From Pseudomonadota bacterium (GTDB lineage Bacteria > Pseudomonadota > Alphaproteobacteria > Rhizobiales > Rhizobiaceae): a stretch of DNA of 5,488 bases. The number at the start of each line of letters is the position of its first letter. Positions within the stretch are counted from its first letter, which is position 1. Below, one piece after another: positions 1 through 5,488 of the stretch. Both the position numbers and the translations under genes were made by a program. Below the pieces are notes generated by a model. That model did no database searches, was not told the DNA's origin, and saw nothing but the letters and a program-made list of their open reading frames with translations. The stretch is taken from the NCBI GenBank assembly GCA_023428515.1, contig JAEYXI010000422.1:1-5488 (forward strand), read 5' to 3'.

Positions 1-939
1 ACCCTGCCCGATGAGGTCCAGCTCGAGATCTTGAGGACAATTCCCGGCCTTGAGCGAGCTGTCATGCTCCAGCCCGGCTACGCGATCGAGTATGATCACG
101 TCGATCCGCGGGAACTTGAGGCCACGCTTGAAACAAAGCGGGTTCAGGGACTCTTCCTGGCTGGCCAAATCAACGGCACAACCGGTTATGAAGAGGCCGC
201 CGCGCAAGGAATTGTTGCTGGATTGAACGCGGCCAGGCAAGCCGCGAACCGGGACAAGGTCGTGCTCAGCCGGACCGAAGCCTATATCGGCGTCATGATT
301 GACGATTTGACGATGCGCGGGATCACCGAGCCTTATCGCATGTTCACGTCGCGGGCTGAATTTCGTCTCTCGCTGCGGGCCGACAATGCCGACGAGCGTT
401 TGACGCCGTTGGCAATGACGCTGGGAATAGTTGGTTCGGAGCGGCAGGGTCGATATGAGGCACGGCGCGATGCGCTCGATACGGCCCGGTCCCTGGCGAA
501 GGACCTGACGATCACGCCGAGCCAGGCCAGGAAGTCAGGCGTCGATCTCAATCAGGACGGAATCCGCCGCTCCGCCTACGATCTGCTGGTCATGAAGGAC
601 ACCACACTGTCGTCCTTGTCCAGGCTTTGGCCTGAACTGGCGGCGATCGACCCGAAAACGGCCGAACGTCTTGAAACAGAAGCGAAATATGCGGTTTATA
701 TAGACCGCCAGTCGGCTGATGCCGCCCAGATGCGGCAGGAGGAGAAGCGGGCCATTCCAGGGGGTCTGGACTTTTCCGCCGTGCCCGGATTGTCAAATGA
801 AATCAAGCAGAAGCTGGTGCTTCGTAATCCGCGGTCGCTGGCAGAGGCCCAAAAGATCGATGGGATGACCCCTGCCGCATTGGCGATCATTGTCTCCCAC
901 ATTCGTCAAGCCGAGCGTCTGCAAGAAGGTGCTGCTTGA
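1..939 (+). CDS. mnmG: tRNA uridine-5-carboxymethylaminomethyl(34) synthesis enzyme MnmG, 3' part
   Basis: FAD-dependent cytoplasmic enzyme that works with the GTPase MnmE to install the carboxymethylaminomethyl (or aminomethyl) group at C5 of the wobble uridine of certain tRNAs. The reading frame is open from base 1, so only about 312 C-terminal residues of a family of about 620 are present; an internal TTG at 31 is not the start. Visible residues 55-70 carry the GidA signature [16 protein letters not shown], which belongs to the FAD-binding part. Residues 91-135 hold the conserved [13 protein letters not shown] and [15 protein letters not shown] blocks. The last 70 residues form the helical C-terminal domain ([12 protein letters not shown] ... 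[14 protein letters not shown]) that contacts MnmE and tRNA in this family. The TGA stop overlaps the rsmG start, which implies an operon. mnmE would be expected upstream but is outside the window. No frameshift or missing motif was seen in the visible part. Confidence 0.97.
   Translation, partial: TLPDEVQLEILRTIPGLERAVMLQPGYAIEYDHVDPRELEATLETKRVQGLFLAGQINGTTGYEEAAAQGIVAGLNAARQAANRDKVVLSRTEAYIGVMIDDLTMRGITEPYRMFTSRAEFRLSLRADNADERLTPLAMTLGIVGSERQGRYEARRDALDTARSLAKDLTITPSQARKSGVDLNQDGIRRSAYDLLVMKDTTLSSLSRLWPELAAIDPKTAERLETEAKYAVYIDRQSADAAQMRQEEKRAIPGGLDFSAVPGLSNEIKQKLVLRNPRSLAEAQKIDGMTPAALAIIVSHIRQAERLQEGAA
924..929 (+). promoter_or_regulatory. Ribosome binding site of rsmG (AGAAGG)
   Basis: AGAAGG lies 6 bases before the TTG at 936, inside the end of mnmG. 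It decides in favour of this TTG over an in-frame GTG at 972, which has no purine-rich sequence before it. Confidence 0.6.
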
Positions 940-1592
940 CGAATACCGATAAGTATCAAAGCCTTATCGATGTGGCAGGGGCCGTTTCACGTGAAACATT
1001 TGAAGGGCTCGAAGCCTTCGAAGCAATGTTTCGGACCTGGGCAACCCGGATAAATCTGGCTGCGCCCTCCACCTTGGACGACATCTGGACAAGGCATATC
1101 CTCGATAGTGCCCAGTTGGCATCCTTAGCACCCGAAGCGATTCGCTGGTTGGACCTCGGTTCGGGCGGAGGATTTCCAGGCCTGGTGTTGGCCTTCCTGC
1201 TGAAGGAGCGGCCCGCCGGCCAGATCGATCTTATCGAAAGCAATCGCAAGAAGGCCGGCTTCCTCCAGGCCGCCATAGGGCAGTTCTCGTTGCCTGCGCG
1301 CGTCCATGCGCGCCGAATCGACGAGGAAATCAAGGGTTTAGCGAAGCCGGAAATCGTCACTGCACGCGCTCTGGCGCCATTGCCGGAGCTGCTGGACCTC
1401 AGCTTTCCCTGGCTGTCGACGAGCGCAACAGGTTTGCTGCATAAAGGCCGGGATTACGGCCGAGAGATTCAAGAAAGCTCTCTCTTGTGGCAATATGATC
1501 TGGTAGAACATCGAAGCAAGGTCGATGCCGACAGCGTTATCCTTGAGATCGCAAATCTCACGCGACGTCCGTCGGCCGGCTCTGAACGCTAA
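936..1592 (+). CDS. rsmG: 16S rRNA (guanine(527)-N(7))-methyltransferase RsmG
   Basis: SAM-dependent methyltransferase that makes m7G527 (E. coli numbering) in the 530 loop of 16S rRNA; loss in other bacteria gives low-level streptomycin resistance. The product is 218 residues (E. coli RsmG has 207). Visible landmarks are the N-terminal [19 protein letters not shown] block (40-58), SAM motif [12 protein letters not shown] (72-82), the acidic strand [10 protein letters not shown] (97-106) and [12 protein letters not shown] (142-153), all typical of the family. The start is TTG at 936, chosen for its Shine-Dalgarno sequence and because the region before residue 31 is conserved. Its TTGA overlaps the mnmG stop, suggesting translational coupling. 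Residues 17-21 (VSRET) are encoded by a parS centromere site, so this part of the protein is under a DNA-level constraint. parA follows after 25 bases, probably in the same transcript. Confidence 0.96.
   Translation: MTNTDKYQSLIDVAGAVSRETFEGLEAFEAMFRTWATRINLAAPSTLDDIWTRHILDSAQLASLAPEAIRWLDLGSGGGFPGLVLAFLLKERPAGQIDLIESNRKKAGFLQAAIGQFSLPARVHARRIDEEIKGLAKPEIVTARALAPLPELLDLSFPWLSTSATGLLHKGRDYGREIQESSLLWQYDLVEHRSKVDADSVILEIANLTRRPSAGSER
983..998. promoter_or_regulatory. parS: parS centromere site (ParB-binding) inside rsmG
   Basis: The sequence CGTTTCACGTGAAACA matches the widely conserved 16-bp parS consensus TGTTNCACGTGAAACA at all but the first base, and its core GTTTCACGTGAAAC (984-997) is a perfect 14-bp palindrome. 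In the well-studied systems ParB dimers bind this site and use CTP to close into clamps that slide onto flanking DNA. The site falls in frame within rsmG, giving V17-S-R-E-T21, and lies about 620 bp before parA and 1.45 kb before parB. Only this one site was found in the window; its function here is inferred from sequence match and context. Confidence 0.93.
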
Positions 1593-1606
1593 AACATATT
1601 GCATAC

Positions 1607-1612
1607 AAAGGG
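1607..1612 (+). promoter_or_regulatory. Ribosome binding site of parA (AAAGGG)
   Basis: AAAGGG sits 5 bases before the ATG at 1618. It fixes the parA start here rather than at the upstream in-frame start at 1525, which lies inside rsmG. Confidence 0.6.
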
Positions 1613-1617
1613 TTACA

Positions 1618-2415
1618 ATGAAACCCGGACCACGCATCATAACATTGGCCAACCAGAAGGGCGGCGTCGGCAAGACGACCACCGCTATCAACCTCGCCAC
1701 GGCGTTAGCCGCCATAGGCGAGCGTGTTCTGATCGTCGACCTCGATCCGCAGGGGAACGCAAGCACTGGGCTTGGTATCGATCGCCGCGAGCGTTCAGTG
1801 TCGTCCTATGACGTGCTGACAGGCGCGCTCACCTTGGAAGAAGCCGCCATGCAGACGGCCGTTCCCGGCCTGTGGATCGTTCCCTCCACGCTCGACCTTC
1901 TCGGCATCGAGATGGAGATAGCGGGATCGCCCGACCGTGTCGTTCGCCTGCGCAATGCCGTGCATGATTCTTCCCTGCGGAATGCGCCTTTCACCTACGT
2001 CCTGGTCGATTGCCCGCCTTCCCTCAACCTTCTCACATTGAACTCGATGGCGGCGGCGGACTCTGTCCTCGTGCCGCTGCAGTGCGAGTTCTTTACGCTG
2101 GAAGGCCTAAGCCAACTCCTTGAAACTGTTGAGCAAATTCGCAATTCGATCAACCCGGACCTGACGATTCAGGGCATCGTGCTGACGATGTTCGACGGCA
2201 GAAACAGCTTTGCCCGCCAAGTCGTGGAGGACGTCAGGGCGCATATGGGCGACCAGGTCTACGAGACGGTTATCCCGCGCAATGTCAGGGTGTCCGAGGC
2301 GCCCTCCTACGGCAAGCCGGCCATCCTTTACGACCTCAAATGCTCCGGCAGCCAGGCATATTTGCAGCTCGCCTCCGAAGTCATCCGCCGGGAACGCCGG
2401 CTCCGCGCAGCATAA
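1618..2415 (+). CDS. parA: Chromosome-partitioning ATPase ParA (Soj)
   Basis: Cytoplasmic deviant-Walker ATPase that binds nucleoid DNA nonspecifically in its ATP-bound dimer form and is released by ParB, which drives segregation of the parS-ParB complex. The product is 265 residues, the usual size of chromosomal ParA without an N-terminal HTH domain (plasmid P1-type ParA is longer). The deviant Walker A motif KGGVGKTT spans residues 14-21 with signature Lys14 and P-loop Lys19. Switch I/Walker A' is VLIVDLDPQGN (37-47), and Walker B is VLVDCPPS (128-135). The C-terminal VIPRNVRVSEAPSYGKP stretch is typical of the Soj family. The start is chosen by the ribosome binding site at 1607 and because the motif then begins at the expected distance from the N terminus. 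It follows rsmG by 25 bp and precedes parB by 35 bp. No separate promoter is evident. Confidence 0.97.
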   Translation: MKPGPRIITLANQKGGVGKTTTAINLATALAAIGERVLIVDLDPQGNASTGLGIDRRERSVSSYDVLTGALTLEEAAMQTAVPGLWIVPSTLDLLGIEMEIAGSPDRVVRLRNAVHDSSLRNAPFTYVLVDCPPSLNLLTLNSMAAADSVLVPLQCEFFTLEGLSQLLETVEQIRNSINPDLTIQGIVLTMFDGRNSFARQVVEDVRAHMGDQVYETVIPRNVRVSEAPSYGKPAILYDLKCSGSQAYLQLASEVIRRERRLRAA

Positions 2416-2420
2416 GCCTC

Positions 2421-2447
2421 GATTCGGACTCGAAACCAACTGGATTC
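2421..2447. promoter_or_regulatory. Cluster of three GANTC (CcrM-type methylation) sites before parB
   Basis: The 35-bp parA-parB gap contains GATTC (2421-2425), GACTC (2427-2431) and GATTC (2443-2447), the last ending 3 bases before the parB ATG. GANTC is the target of the cell-cycle methyltransferase CcrM in alphaproteobacteria, and promoter-located GANTC sites alter transcription of some cell-cycle genes in Caulobacter. By hand count there are about 15 such sites in the whole window, so three in 27 bp is a local concentration. A regulatory role is inference; no clear sigma-70 -35/-10 pair was seen in the gap. Confidence 0.4.
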
Positions 2448-2450
2448 ATA

Positions 2451-3335
2451 ATGAACGAAGACCACTCCAAGAAAAGGCTGGGCCGTGGATTGGCCGCGCT
2501 GATCGGCGACATGGACCGACCGGCGCCGCGAAGCGAGAGGCAGCCTGCTCCAGCGACCACGGCGGATAGCCGCGTGCCGATCGAATTTGTGTCGCCCAAC
2601 CCGAAGAACCCGCGCCGGAAATTCTCCGAGGACGAGCTTGCCGATCTATCGCACTCGATCCGGGAGCACGGAATCGTCCAGCCGGTCCTTGTGCGGCACA
2701 GGCCGGACGGCAAATACGAGATCATCGCCGGCGAACGCCGTTGGCGTGCGGCGCAACGCGCGGGGCTCGCCGAGATACCGGTGATCGTTCGCGACGTGGA
2801 CGACCGCACGGCGCTTGAGCTCGCCATCATCGAAAACGTGCAGCGCGCCGATCTCAACCCGGTCGAGGAGGCGCTCGGTTACCAACAGCTCATCGATGAG
2901 CATAGCTACACGCAGGCTGATCTCGGCAATGTCATCGGAAAGAGCCGCAGCCATGTCGCCAACACGCTGCGCCTGCTGAAGCTGCCCGAGGCTCTTCGCG
3001 ATCTCCTGGTGGACGGCACGCTGTCGGCCGGTCATGCCCGCACATTGGTGACGGCAACAGATCCGGCGGGCCTTGCCAAGCGCATCGTCGAGGGTGGGCT
3101 GTCGGTGCGCCAGGCCGAAGCGTTGGCCCAGCAGCCTGAGCCCGGCGTCTCGAAACCTCGCAAGACGCCCCAGGCAGCGGACAAGGACGCCGATACGCTC
3201 GCTCTCGAGAAGCTGCTGTCGAATGTCACCGGCCTCAACGTGGCGATCTCGCACAAGGAGAAGGGCGGCGAGGTGAAGATCGCTTACAGAACGCTCGAAC
3301 AACTCGACGATCTTTGCCGTCGGCTTCAGCAGTAA
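2451..3335 (+). CDS. parB: Chromosome-partitioning protein ParB (Spo0J), parS-binding CTPase clamp
   Basis: Binds parS, hydrolyses CTP to load and spread as a sliding clamp, and stimulates ParA ATPase; it also serves as a platform for origin segregation. The product is 294 residues, almost the same as Caulobacter ParB. The order of parts is: an N-terminal ParA-activating motif KKRLGRGLAALIGD (7-20); a linker (21-41); the N-terminal CTP-binding domain with IVQPVLVR (75-82), GERRWRAA (94-101) and ENVQRADLNPVEEA (128-141); a helix-turn-helix parS-binding domain around TQADLGNVIGKSRSHVANTL (154-173); a variable linker (about 212-238); and a C-terminal dimerisation domain ending LDDLCRRLQQ. All key motifs are intact. 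The start has only a weak GGA at 2442-2444 (6-base spacing), but the next in-frame candidate upstream is inside parA. Its likely binding site is the parS in rsmG. Confidence 0.97.
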   Translation: MNEDHSKKRLGRGLAALIGDMDRPAPRSERQPAPATTADSRVPIEFVSPNPKNPRRKFSEDELADLSHSIREHGIVQPVLVRHRPDGKYEIIAGERRWRAAQRAGLAEIPVIVRDVDDRTALELAIIENVQRADLNPVEEALGYQQLIDEHSYTQADLGNVIGKSRSHVANTLRLLKLPEALRDLLVDGTLSAGHARTLVTATDPAGLAKRIVEGGLSVRQAEALAQQPEPGVSKPRKTPQAADKDADTLALEKLLSNVTGLNVAISHKEKGGEVKIAYRTLEQLDDLCRRLQQ

Positions 3336-3344
3336 AAGCTATTT

Positions 3345-3375
3345 GTTAGCCGGCTATTCAACGCCGACGGCTAGC
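3345..3375. terminator. Possible weak bidirectional hairpin between parB and holA
   Basis: GTTAGCCG (3345-3352) pairs with CGGCTAGC (3368-3375) as an 8-bp stem with one G-T wobble and a 15-base loop that contains the holA stop codon. The perfect 10-bp palindrome TAGCCGGCTA (3347-3356) offers an alternative fold. There is no run of T on either side, so an intrinsic terminator is doubtful. The two genes converge here with only 22 bp between stop codons, so some transcript end (perhaps Rho-dependent) must lie nearby. Confidence 0.25.
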
Positions 3376-4401
3376 GAGTCGCTGGCCTTCGACCGCAATG
3401 CCGAGCAACGCCTGTCGTGCAATCTCGACGGCCAGTTCCGGCCGTTGCCGGGTGGCGAGCACGGCGGCCTGTAGCCGGGCCAGCCCCCTTTGCAGCGACT
3501 CCGCCGGCCATCGCTCCAGCAGCCGTTCCACAAGCTTGCGCCGTGCGAAGAAGACAGGCGGACGGGCGGCTGCCACTGCAGCCGCTGCATTCCGTCCTGA
3601 CATGCCGGCCCGCAGCAGCTGCAGGGACTGCATCTGGCGGATCGCCGCTGCGAGCACGAGGAAGGATTGGCTGCCGCCGAGCGACTGGCGGGTGAAAGCC
3701 TGGTCGAAATCATCGACCTTGCCGTCGAGCATGGCGTCGACTGCGTCGTCGATCGAAATGCCCGAGACATCCCCGGTCAGCGCCAGCACGTCTTCCAGCT
3801 CGATTTCGCGCTTGCCGTGCGCATAGAGCGCCAGCTTGGCGATCTCGCCGCGTGTCGCCAGCCGGTCGCCGCCGAGATTGCGCCTGAGCGTGCTGCGAGC
3901 CTCCATCGTGATGCCGATGCCGGTTTTGCTCAGCTCGTCGTCGATGACAGCGTCGACGTCGCGATCCTCATCGCCATAGCAAGGCAGCGCCATGCCGATC
4001 GCGCTTCCTTCCACGGCTGAACGGAGCGCCGCCCCCTTCTTCAGGTCGCCCGCTTCGATGAGGATTACGGCATCGCGCGGCGGCTCGGCCGACAGGGCCT
4101 TCACGTCGTCGGCGAGCGATTTCTGGGCTCCCGCATTGCGCACCCAAAGCAGCCGGCGCGTGGAGAACATCGGCACGGTGCGGGCTTCGTCCAGCAGCCG
4201 CCCCTGGTCGCGCTCGGCTTCGCCGGCGTCGAGCTTCACGACCGAGAAAGGATCGTCGAGCGGCAGCCCGGTCTTTTCGGCGAAAGCCTTGGCGCGCTCC
4301 GACACGAGGCCGCGATCGGGTCCGTAGATCAGGACGATCGCGACGTTTTCGGGCGGACGCCGCAGCCAGGCTTCGACCTCGTGTGCTTTCTTCTGCGCCA
4401 T
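3358..4401 (-). CDS. holA: DNA polymerase III subunit delta
   Basis: Clamp-loader subunit that opens the beta sliding clamp so that the gamma/tau complex can place it on primed DNA at the replication fork. The product is 347 residues (E. coli delta has 343). The N terminus MAQKKAHEVEAWLRRP followed by IVLIYGPDRGLVSERA (22-37) is the degenerate, non-hydrolysing P-loop region typical of rhizobial HolA. VPMFSTRRLLWVRNAG (76-91) corresponds to the beta-binding wedge of E. coli delta, with M78-F79 at the place of its Leu73-Phe74. The middle helical region has LALTGDVSGISIDDAVDAML, and the last third forms the collar domain. ATG at 4401 is preferred over an in-frame TTG at 4452, whose extra 17 residues look noncoding; no strong Shine-Dalgarno was seen for either. 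Convergent with parB and divergent from the dimethylformamidase-like gene, so it is probably transcribed alone. Confidence 0.94.
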   Translation of the reverse strand: MAQKKAHEVEAWLRRPPENVAIVLIYGPDRGLVSERAKAFAEKTGLPLDDPFSVVKLDAGEAERDQGRLLDEARTVPMFSTRRLLWVRNAGAQKSLADDVKALSAEPPRDAVILIEAGDLKKGAALRSAVEGSAIGMALPCYGDEDRDVDAVIDDELSKTGIGITMEARSTLRRNLGGDRLATRGEIAKLALYAHGKREIELEDVLALTGDVSGISIDDAVDAMLDGKVDDFDQAFTRQSLGGSQSFLVLAAAIRQMQSLQLLRAGMSGRNAAAAVAAARPPVFFARRKLVERLLERWPAESLQRGLARLQAAVLATRQRPELAVEIARQALLGIAVEGQRLASRRR

Positions 4402-4488
4402 GGCGGCTGCATAGCACGCACACGGCGAGTCGCGAACGCTTTCGACAGGCAATCCAAGGCTTGCTCCAGATGATGCTTTGGCAGAGGC

Positions 4489-4505
4489 CAGATCGCGTCG
4501 ATCTG
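4489..4505. promoter_or_regulatory. 17-bp palindrome, candidate operator
   Basis: CAGATCG (4489-4495) and CGATCTG (4499-4505) are perfect 7-bp inverted arms around a 3-base centre. The size and symmetry fit the binding site of a homodimeric repressor or activator. It lies between the divergent holA and dimethylformamidase-like genes, about 100 bp before the latter. No regulator gene is visible in the window, so the binder is unknown. Confidence 0.35.
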
Positions 4506-4527
4506 CCGGAGAAGCGGGCGAGGCCTC

Positions 4528-4555
4528 TTGACCGCATGGCCGATGACGCGGTCAA
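4528..4555. promoter_or_regulatory. Inverted repeat TTGACCGC-N12-GCGGTCAA overlapping a possible -35 element
   Basis: Perfect 8-bp arms at 4528-4535 and 4548-4555 are separated by 12 bases, so arm centres are 20 bp apart, about two helical turns. The left arm starts with TTGACC, a 5/6 match to the sigma-70 -35 box; the only sequence at a 17-bp spacing is GTCAAT (4551-4556), a poor -10 match (3/6). If this is a promoter, it would start transcription roughly 40 bases before the ATG at 4604. This is a suggestion from symmetry and position only. Confidence 0.35.
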
Positions 4556-4564
4556 TCCCGACAT

Positions 4565-4581
4565 TGCCGGAGAGGCCGGCA
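4565..4581 (+). other. Short GC-rich hairpin in the leader of the dimethylformamidase-like gene
   Basis: TGCCGG (4565-4570) and CCGGCA (4576-4581) form a perfect 6-bp stem with a 5-base loop, ending 22 bases before the ATG. There is no T-run, so it is not a terminator; it may affect translation or be chance in GC-rich DNA. Confidence 0.2.
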
Positions 4582-4603
4582 CACGGATCATGCGGAACGC
4601 CCG

Positions 4604-5488
4604 ATGCACAGGCAGCATCCAGCAACGGAATTTCCCGATTTCGGCCTGACGCCGGAGGAGCGTCGCTTCGCCGTTCGCGGGCATTACTACGAATCCCCGG
4701 GGATGGACGGCGAGCGTGGCGAAATCTGGTGCTACACCGACCGCTTCTCCTACCAGCCGGGCGAGGTGGCCCGTCTCCATGTCAGCGCGACGGCCAAGAG
4801 CTTCTCGATCCGCATCGATCGTGACGGCGCGCCCGAGACCAGGGTTTTCGAGAAAAGCGGCATCGCCTGCCGTTGGCAGGAGACGCCCGACCAATGCTCC
4901 GTAGAAGGCTGCGGCTGGGAAGCATCCTGCGAGATCGCGATCGGCGAAGACTGGCCGTCCGGCGCCTATCGTGTGACGCTTGTCGCCGAGGGCCGTGACG
5001 GCTCTGAGCTCGTCTGCCATCACCTCTTCATCGTGCGTCCAAAGGCGGGGAAGAAACCGGGCCGCATCCTGCAGGTGGCGGCGACAGGCACATGGCTCGC
5101 CTACAACACGTGGGGTGGGTCCAACGCCTATGAGGGCATCACCGGGCATGGCCGCAACCAGTATGCGCGGATGGTTTCGACCGAACGCCCCTGGTGCCGC
5201 GGTTTCGTGGTGTTGCCGGCGAACGCGCCGCGGGTGCCGCTGGAAGTGTCCATGCCGCCGAAAACGGTGCCGCGCTATCCGCACATGGAATGGGCGCTGG
5301 CGACGGGCCATTCGAAGAAATATGCGTCGGCGGGCTGGGCTAGCTACGACAGCCATTTCTTCCGCTGGGCCGAGCGATCAGGCTATGCAGTCGATCTCGC
5401 CAGCCAGCATGAGCTGCATTTCTCGCCTGAGATCCTTGCCGGTTATGAGTGCGTGGTCTTCGTCGGTCACGATGAATACTGGACCTGG
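4604..5488 (+). CDS. N,N-dimethylformamidase beta-subunit-like protein, 5' part
   Basis: A frame with no stop from the ATG at 4604 to the right edge gives 295 residues. The sequence resembles the C-terminal catalytic region of the N,N-dimethylformamidase large subunit (DMFA2-like), an iron-dependent amidohydrolase. Supporting blocks are CSVEGCGWEASC (98-109), DWPSGAYRV (116-124), TGTWLAYNTWGGSNAYEG (161-178), HMEWALATGHS (227-237) and VVFVGHDEYWTW (284-295). From memory, the Paracoccus enzyme uses an HxE pair (His519, Glu521) at its iron site, which would match His289 and Glu291 here; the tyrosine ligands cannot be placed without an alignment. The motif comes about 230 residues earlier than in that enzyme, so the N-terminal extension is absent. 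The start follows a TGA at 4544-4546 and is the only start codon before the conserved region; GGAA (4594-4597) is a weak ribosome binding site. No signal peptide is evident. Cysteines at 89, 98, 103 and 109 are notable. The substrate is unknown and need not be dimethylformamide. Confidence 0.82.
   Translation, partial: MHRQHPATEFPDFGLTPEERRFAVRGHYYESPGMDGERGEIWCYTDRFSYQPGEVARLHVSATAKSFSIRIDRDGAPETRVFEKSGIACRWQETPDQCSVEGCGWEASCEIAIGEDWPSGAYRVTLVAEGRDGSELVCHHLFIVRPKAGKKPGRILQVAATGTWLAYNTWGGSNAYEGITGHGRNQYARMVSTERPWCRGFVVLPANAPRVPLEVSMPPKTVPRYPHMEWALATGHSKKYASAGWASYDSHFFRWAERSGYAVDLASQHELHFSPEILAGYECVVFVGHDEYWTW

Noticed and set aside
1446..1484. Two adjacent hairpins (GGCCG/CGGCC and GAGAG/CTCTC) near the end of rsmG as an attenuator before parA
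   Set aside because: They are inside conserved coding sequence with short 5-bp stems and no T-run; ordinary in GC-rich DNA.
1525..1617. Upstream extension of ParA by 31 residues
   Set aside because: It overlaps the end of rsmG, has no family similarity, and the ATG at 1618 has a good ribosome binding site.
1593..1617. A dedicated parA promoter in the rsmG-parA gap
   Set aside because: The 25-bp gap is somewhat AT-rich but has no recognisable -35/-10 pair.
2340..2450. Upstream extension of ParB by 37 residues
   Set aside because: It lies mostly inside parA, and the ParB family begins with the short segment before the GRGLAALIG motif, which fits ATG 2451.
2646..3302. A 218-codon minus-strand frame opposite parB, and a similar one at 956-1360 opposite rsmG
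   Set aside because: Both are fully antisense to strongly conserved genes and show no domain or ribosome binding site.
4402..4452. TTG-initiated extension of HolA by 17 residues
   Set aside because: The added residues do not look like the family, and MAQKKAHEVEAWLRRP at ATG 4401 matches the usual N terminus.
4329..4649. Short frames on both strands across the holA upstream gap, considered as a remnant of lptE or another gene
   Set aside because: No lipoprotein signal, LptE-like sequence or other recognisable motif; both overlap the ends of the flanking genes in other frames.
5103..5116. A second CACGTG core as another parS site
   Set aside because: The flanks (CAA before, GGG after) do not match the parS arms; only the 6-bp centre agrees.
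3968..5356. A 462-codon open frame on the minus strand
   Set aside because: It runs antisense to the dimethylformamidase-like gene and out of frame through the start of holA; its translation is arginine-rich and low in recognisable motifs, as expected for a shadow frame in GC-rich DNA.

Overview
This window is a chromosomal, probably origin-proximal segment of an alphaproteobacterium, most likely of the order Hyphomicrobiales (Rhizobiales; Mesorhizobium/Phyllobacteriaceae-like). The evidence is the gene order mnmG-rsmG-parA-parB with a convergent holA, the protein signatures, the high GC (about 60% by eye), and the VSRET motif of RsmG encoded by an embedded parS site. No tRNA, rRNA, CRISPR array, insertion sequence or prophage gene was seen.

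Layout: (1) 1-939 is the C-terminal half of mnmG (gidA), cut by the left edge. (2) 936-1592 is rsmG (gidB), which overlaps the mnmG stop and carries a perfect 14-bp parS core at 984-997. (3) 1618-2415 is parA and 2451-3335 is parB, separated by 35 bp that hold three GANTC (CcrM) sites. (4) 3358-4401 on the minus strand is holA (DNA polymerase III delta), convergent with parB across a 22-bp gap with a possible weak hairpin. (5) 4402-4603 is a 202-bp divergent intergenic region with two inverted repeats, a -35-like hexamer and a small hairpin. (6) 4604 to the right edge is the N-terminal part of a gene with no stop in the window. Its product resembles the C-terminal catalytic region of the N,N-dimethylformamidase beta subunit, including a GHDEYW motif.

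How the parts work together: mnmG and rsmG modify tRNA and 16S rRNA. ParA, ParB and the parS site form a complete chromosome-segregation module in one place: ParB loads at parS, spreads as a CTP-dependent clamp, and ParA ATPase moves the complex. HolA loads the replication clamp. The dimethylformamidase-like gene is the only accessory-looking gene. It lies upstream of holA, where related genomes (from memory) carry lptE and leuS.

Most of the window is ordinary, well-conserved housekeeping DNA, and no clearly new system is visible. The observations most worth checking are the parS site inside rsmG, the GANTC cluster before parB, and the dimethylformamidase-like gene with its candidate operators.
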